64,000 nt of DNA from Cadophora sp. MPI-SDFR-AT-0126 (Eukaryota; Ascomycota; Leotiomycetes; Helotiales; Ploettnerulaceae). The stretch is taken from assembly GCA_020747065.1 (NCBI GenBank), contig JAGMVK010000005.1:2108001-2172000 (forward strand). The letters are read 5' to 3'. The translations under genes and the position numbers were made by a program. Numbering within the stretch: the stretch's first letter is position 1; each line of letters starts with the position of its first letter. This document shows positions 58,459 through 64,000 of the stretch, in pieces. The notes below the pieces were generated by a model, which was not told the DNA's origin, did no database searches, and worked only from the letters and a program-made list of their open reading frames with translations.

Positions 58459-60268
58459 TCATCCGCCTCTAATAGGCCCTCCATCTCCAATAGCATTTTC
58501 TCTGTCCCATATCGCATCATCCAGTTCAATAACCTCAGCACTTCTCTTCTTCTCCCTGCCCCCTCGAAGAACATTCGTGCTCTCCTGACTAGCTCTTTCC
58601 CCTAAGACCCCACTATTATGTCCAACCCTCGAGTCCGTCGAAATCAACCTCAGACCTGACCTAGTACCATTCTTCGAACCCGAAGAGCCGGACCACAAGG
58701 GACCGGCTTTCGTCATCCACGTCTGTCTAGAACCATAGCGACCCCTTCCAGATTCAGTATCAGAGTCACGAGTCGATGGAAACAGTACTGGGAAGCACTT
58801 CATGAGGAGAGGTCGGATAGCCATTAAGCAAGAGCAAATGACTGCTGTATATGCTTCGAGATCGGACCAGATGACAGCATCCACATTGTACCCTAGTTAT
58901 CCATTGCTATCAGTGATTGACTTGATTTACCCGAGAGAGACTCGAACATCGAGCGTACGAAAGAGACTCACAAGTATCATCGATCGTAACTTTATAATAC
59001 CAAACATATTTCAACCGGATCATACTGGTGACACAAGCACTATACTCGTCAATCTCCAAGTCTTGCCAATGCGGAGGGAATAAAACTTACACGGATCCCA
59101 GAGCAAACATTGCACACAACGCAGTCCTCTTCCTCTTACTCATTTTCAGTCCCTTCAATTCCGAAATCGGCAACAAGATAATAAAAATATCTTCGAAGAT
59201 ACTGAAAAACGCCCCTGAAAGCACCATGGCGCGCAAATCTACACATTTTCGATCTAGAGTATAATGCCATGCAGATTGCACTGGCGAGCATTGGAATATG
59301 AGGATTGATATATAGATTATGGTATGGATGAGCTGCCATATGATTGCGCATTTGGTGACGACGCGAAACTTTGCGCCGGGGAAGATGCGGAGGTAAAGCA
59401 AGAGGATGGAGAGTTTGGCGAGGTTTTGTACGAGGACGTAGATTATGGTGGCGATGAAGTAGAGCTGGGGACTGTTAGTCGGGTCTTTGATGGTATAGAA
59501 GGTTTGGGGATGTTACGAGTTGTAATTGTTGGGAGTTTTCAGCTGGGATATTCCAGATGTGTTTTCCTAGGCCGTGGTATGAAGCTGTGCTGTGTTAGCC
59601 ATTTTCGCAATGTAAGAAGATGGGATAGAACTATACTGTAGATTGGTATAGTTGACATTGGAATCATGAGAGTCTAATTTTTTTTCTTCTTTTAGTACTG
59701 GTACCCTAAGAATCGAGGGAGTTCTTACGCCTGAAAACAGCACCATCCAATCATCCCACCACACTCTTTGGGCGATCCATACTCTCGATATCAAGCGCAA
59801 AGCGATCATGGGAAAGGTGAAAGCAGCAAGGATGATTTCGGCGCGGACGATCTCGCTACTTCGAGACGGATAGGGAACATCTTTACAAAGCTGTTCACGA
59901 AAAATTTCCGACGCAGCTAGAAGGTAGATAATATTAGCCCGGATAATATATAGGGAAGAGTAAGAGTAGTTTGAAACATACTAATTTGTTCGGTCTGGTT
60001 GCACGCGCCGAAAACGCACAATGATAGATCGTACTGTAAGGTGTCGTTGGTGCAGAGACAGTTAGGAATATCTGTGAATTCACAGCCTGCACGATCTAAA
60101 CTGACCAAAGTGCAATTGACCTGGAATTAGTCAATTGACAGGAAACGCACGAAGATTTCGTGATTTACTTACCGAGCAAGCAGGTGCCACCTGCCCCTCA
60201 ATTCGCTCTGCGTGGGATACAAGCAATATCACGAAGGAAGTCCAGAACCAGAAGTAAGGCAGAATCAT
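58459..60268 (-). CDS. CFEM-domain Pth11-like (rhodopsin-type) receptor, probable frameshift
   Basis: Surface receptor type used by filamentous fungi to sense hosts and surfaces. Exons 60268-60173, 60120-59982, 59916-59729, 59635-59517, 59464-59091, 59024-58972, 58892-58459. Signal peptide MILPYFWFWTSFVILLVSHA, then a CFEM domain with regularly spaced Cys (APACS|VNCTLVSL, GCEFTDIPNCLC, CVFGACNQ). The seven-helix Pth11/rhodopsin region follows (IVRAEIILAAFTFPMIALRL, WWDDWMVLFSG, LAKLSILLLYLRIFPGAKF), then a hydrophilic tail. Exon 4 is 119 nt while its flanking introns are both phase 0. The frame slips near 59570, between ANTAQLHTT and GLGKHIWNIP. One missing base there explains it, so this allele may be null. 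Confidence 0.75.
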
Positions 60269-61569
60269 CTTGACGAAAGCAGCGACGCCTCAAGTCAACT
60301 CTGCTGAGGACGAAAGACTTATAAAGTACATAAGGACTACTTTAATATATTGAAGAGTCGTGGCAGATGGAGACTAAAAGCCAAAGAAAGAGGTAGAGTG
60401 GGAGCGTGGGGCCTGTGTACATAGTGTCACAGGAGGAAATGTGCCATGCAAGTTCATGATCGCAGGCATTCCAGACAAGAAGGGGGCGCTGTCACAAGGG
60501 CATTTGCCCTGTTATTCTCCTTTCTTGTCCTATGAGTCGAATACAAAGCCCCGCTCGATCTCGAACCAGCGCAAGCCACAGCAAAGGCCCCTAGCCGAAT
60601 ACAAGTCAGGAACCGTTTCCAGACGCGAATCATACCATCAGAGTTCTTTCGCACCTCTTTTCACTATTAGTTCATAGAAAACTTCTTCTCGACAACCTTT
60701 AAGATGGATTGCTTTTACGACAGTATTAAATGACCCACCGACCTTGAAGCGGAACACTTCCTATCCTGCTACTACATTCTTTCTCCTCGCGATTTCAAAC
60801 AACCTGGCATTGGTGCACGCCACCATCGCATTGACTGTCTCCTGTGAACGCACGTTCCTGAACCCCGTGTCATCTGATACCATCGCGTCCTGTCCCATCC
60901 CACTCACCGGGTCAAATTAATTCATTCAAGACTCGATCGTCGATATATACTACGCAACTATTGGTGGGAATCCAAATTTCAAGCCATTCAGGACTCGTAC
61001 AAGGATCTTCCGTAGGAAGTGCCTTCTTTTGGTACAGGTGAGGTTACAGGAACCTCATCCCGCCTCGCTTCGGCACTGCACTTGATGGCGTTCTGACCAC
61101 ATCGCTTAGATGCAAGATCCCCTGTCAGTGAATCCTGACGGGCTGTATGGAGTCCTGTGCCTTGATCTGGTTCGAAGATGGAGTCCGAATGGGTTCTCGC
61201 ACGGACCTGATAGTCATCAGAATGTATGCATGTACACCTCCGTATGCAGCGTGATAAGCGATGAGTGACACTGGAATATGCGGAGTAGGAATCAAACTTT
61301 CTTGGTAGACTCGGAAACGTCGTGCAGGTGTGACAAGATTGCCAGAACTTGTTGAATGCTCGAGAAGTTGGGATCTTAGGACTTGATGAGTTTGTAAAGT
61401 AGTGAAGGTGGTGAGTACCAAGGAATTGCTCCGCCGCGAGTAATAAGTCGGGCTAGGAGACAAGAGGGGGAGGGATTGAGGGCAGATTTGCTTGGTTCTT
61501 TCCAGGTACGGTGTTACTCTGTGCTACTTTTCAATTATATCTAGTTGAAACGTCAAGGGGAGGAATTCT
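60269..61569. other. Intergenic, receptor promoter and boundary to AT-rich block
   Basis: 1.3 kb of normal base composition, no supported gene. The minus-strand frame 61125-61463 lacks family resemblance. Confidence 0.4.
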
Positions 61570-64000
61570 AGATGTGTATAGCCCGGATATCTCGAGATCA
61601 AGCGGTAAACTAGTCGTTTTCATAACTAGTTTTAGTAACGCGAGCTACCTAGGTTACTTAAACGAAAATCTAATTTTCTCTGTTTACCTTTTGCTTACGC
61701 ACGCTCCTATCTACTCTATCTTTAAATACTTATAATAATAAATACCTTGAGAAAATAATAATTAAATATATAAATTTTGATTTTATGCTATTTATACTAA
61801 TATTAAAAGTATACTTATAAAGAAGTAATATTTATTTTTAAGTAAAGTATATATCCTAAAAAATTTAGGAATTAAAGCAAAGATAAAGAAAGAATAAAGA
61901 AGAATTATAGGCTTTTATAATTCTTTTACTTTAGAAAGATAGTTATTATATATTCCCTTAAGCTATAAAACGCCTTTTAATATCTTAATAAGTTCTCTAC
62001 TTAAATTAAGAGTAAATAAAGTACTATATCTTAGTAAATATTAAAGTATTATGAAATACTCTTAAAAATTCCTTTAATTGTATTATTTAATATTATTCTA
62101 CTCTTTTTTAAATTTTACTATTTAGTAATAATAGAAAAGATATTATAACTTTGTAATATATTTAAATCTTATTAATTAATTTTTTAAATAACTTATATAA
62201 GGTTTAATTAAACTTAAAGGCGAAAGTAATAATATATATAATTTTAAACTTAATTATATTATCAATTAAACGTACTATAATCTTTAAAATATTATTATTT
62301 CTTATAATTTAATTCCTTAGTAATATATTAATAAAAAAATTTAAAAAATTAACTTTTAAGATATTAATATAAAGAAAACCGAATTAATATCTTTTATTAA
62401 ATCTAAAAAGAATATAAAGAAGGAAATCTTTTATATTATATTTAATTAGCTACTTTAAAAACTCTTAAGTATTTGTAAATATAGAAAATTATAGTTCACT
62501 AGAATATAATCAATAAGATACTAGTAGTTTTGTCGGTTCAATACCGAATATAAGCCAAGAATTAAACGTAAATATCATATATATGCATATCAAGCTTAAT
62601 AGTATGGAAAATCTATGTATTTCTAAGAGGGGGCGGGAGATACTAGACTATATACTGCCTCCGAAATGCTACTAAATCGCCTTTATAAGTGGTCCTACCC
62701 CTTATTCTAGCTGAGACATGTCCTATATAGGCCTATAGACTAACACCGGTAAATCTTCTTTTAGAAAGATAGTTTCTAAGCGAATCTCTATTATAGAAGT
62801 GAATCTCTATTCTAATTATAAAAAAAGTTGCAAAGAGTAACTATATAAGTAAAGAAGGTAAAATAAGTGTACTAAGTACAGAGCTACAGAAGTACTATAG
62901 TCCGAAAGACCTTTAGTTATAGCCTAAAAGCTATACGTTGGAAGTAGTTAATACAGCTTATTAGAAGATAATAGTAAGTAAATAAATACTAAGTGAGGCT
63001 ATTACTAGCTATATAAAACCGAGATCTCTCTCTATTCTGAAGCTCTCTTTCCTTAAGTAAATATTAAAGAACTACTTATAAGTATATAAATCTTCGATCT
63101 TAAGAAATATTCGCTAATATTTTACTATAGTCTGTACTAAATCAAATAAGTAAAAGTAAGTATAGAAATTTAAAAGAATTATAAGTAATTCAGTAGTAAA
63201 ACAGATACTAATATAAATAGTACCTACACTAATATTATTCAGAGCTCTCACTACTACTCACTGAAATTACTATATCTGTTATATTCGACTCTTAGTGAAG
63301 AAATCGAACTACGTCTACTCCTTTAATAAGTAAGAGAGTAAGAAATACTTGTACTATACTAAAAAGAAATCCTTATATAATCCCGTAAGTACCCCCCCTC
63401 CCTTTTTCTAATCCTAAATTCTGAATTACCTTAAATATAATCCGTAACTAACTTATTTATAGATCCCTTAGTTCTTAAATACCGAGTACTAAGAACTCAC
63501 CTATACCCTTGCTAGTGAGGATATTACTGCTATCTCTACTACTATTATAGCTATTAATACAGAACTCCGGGTTATAGCTACCGAACTACTAAAGACTCGG
63601 GATAAGATAAGTTTAGTATTATTAGAGAAGACTCGTACTCTCTATACTAAGATAGTAGATCTTACTTAAAGTTAATTCGTAAGTAATCCCCTTTTCTTTT
63701 ATTCTAAATCTTTATTAAATATACTTTAATTCCTATTTAGCTAAAACTTCTATAGGACTATAAGTAGATCCTCTCTTGTATAGAGAAGCGAGTTAAGGAG
63801 GCTATAGCTTCTATTATATCTTATTATAGTAGTGTTAAGTATAAGACCCTTATAGAAGATAATAGAGATAGAGATAGAGAAGGTTTAAGCCCTTAGGTAA
63901 AGAGAAATCAGGGTGGAAGTTACTTAAGTAGCGCGGGGGAGAAGGAATTTAGTAATATACTAGTTAATCTAAGTATTACTTATAAGTAGGGGAATAGGCC
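61570..64000. repeat. Extremely AT-rich, RIP-like degenerate block
   Basis: From about 61570 base composition changes abruptly to very high A+T with dense TA steps and almost no GC-rich words, continuing to the window edge. No open frame of gene size. The pattern is what repeat-induced point mutation leaves in transposon copies; the original element cannot be identified. A short frame near 63510-63670 could encode an alpha-helical run (NTELRVIATELLKTRDKI), perhaps a relic. Confidence 0.7.

Overview
The window is nuclear DNA of a filamentous ascomycete (Pezizomycotina). The evidence is many short introns (about 43-130 nt, mostly GT-AG, several with CTAAC/CTGAC branch sites), Zn2Cys6 and DUF3425-bZIP regulators, a CFEM/Pth11-type receptor, an external NADH dehydrogenase with an EF-hand, and a very AT-rich block at the right end that looks RIP-mutated. 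The class cannot be fixed from sequence alone. I rebuilt exon structures by eye from splice signals, reading-phase closure and family resemblance. In every multi-exon model except the receptor the exon lengths close to a multiple of three.

Left and centre (1 to about 49 kb) is conserved housekeeping sequence, densely packed on both strands. In order: sulfite reductase beta subunit (5' part only, minus), Kei1 (minus), Ypt6/Rab6 (minus), Nop53 (plus), a decayed LysM gene (minus), uridine kinase Urk1 (minus, 13 exons), Gid8 (plus), external NADH dehydrogenase (plus), a Zn2Cys6 regulator (minus), eIF2B alpha (minus), a Golgi-type glycosyltransferase (plus), a tRNA-Val(AAC) gene, a class I/II aminotransferase (plus), a large disordered RGG protein (minus), a small unknown gene (minus), ATP synthase subunit f and complex I NDUFS4 as a divergent pair, a GPI-type surface protein (plus), Prp22 (plus), a CipC/DUF3759 protein (minus) and an NCS1 permease (plus, 10 exons). 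Mitochondrial energy genes (NDE, ATP17, NDUFS4), RNA and ribosome genes (NOP53, PRP22, tRNA) and Golgi genes (KEI1, YPT6, glycosyltransferase) recur, but they form no operon-like unit.

The right part (about 49.6-60.3 kb) is accessory: an NTF2/SnoaL-like protein, a DUF3425 bZIP regulator, an unusual enoyl-CoA hydratase, a short-chain dehydrogenase and a CFEM-Pth11 receptor with a probable frameshift, separated by gene-poor, partly AT-rich stretches. From about 61.57 kb to the end the DNA is extremely AT-rich and holds no intact gene.

The most striking observation is the tRNA-Val(AAC) gene at 26388-26541. It folds into an orthodox cloverleaf only if two insertions are removed. One is an ordinary anticodon-loop intron. 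The other is a 51-nt insertion in the D-arm with a fungal spliceosomal-type donor, a perfect TACTAAC branch site and a CAG acceptor.
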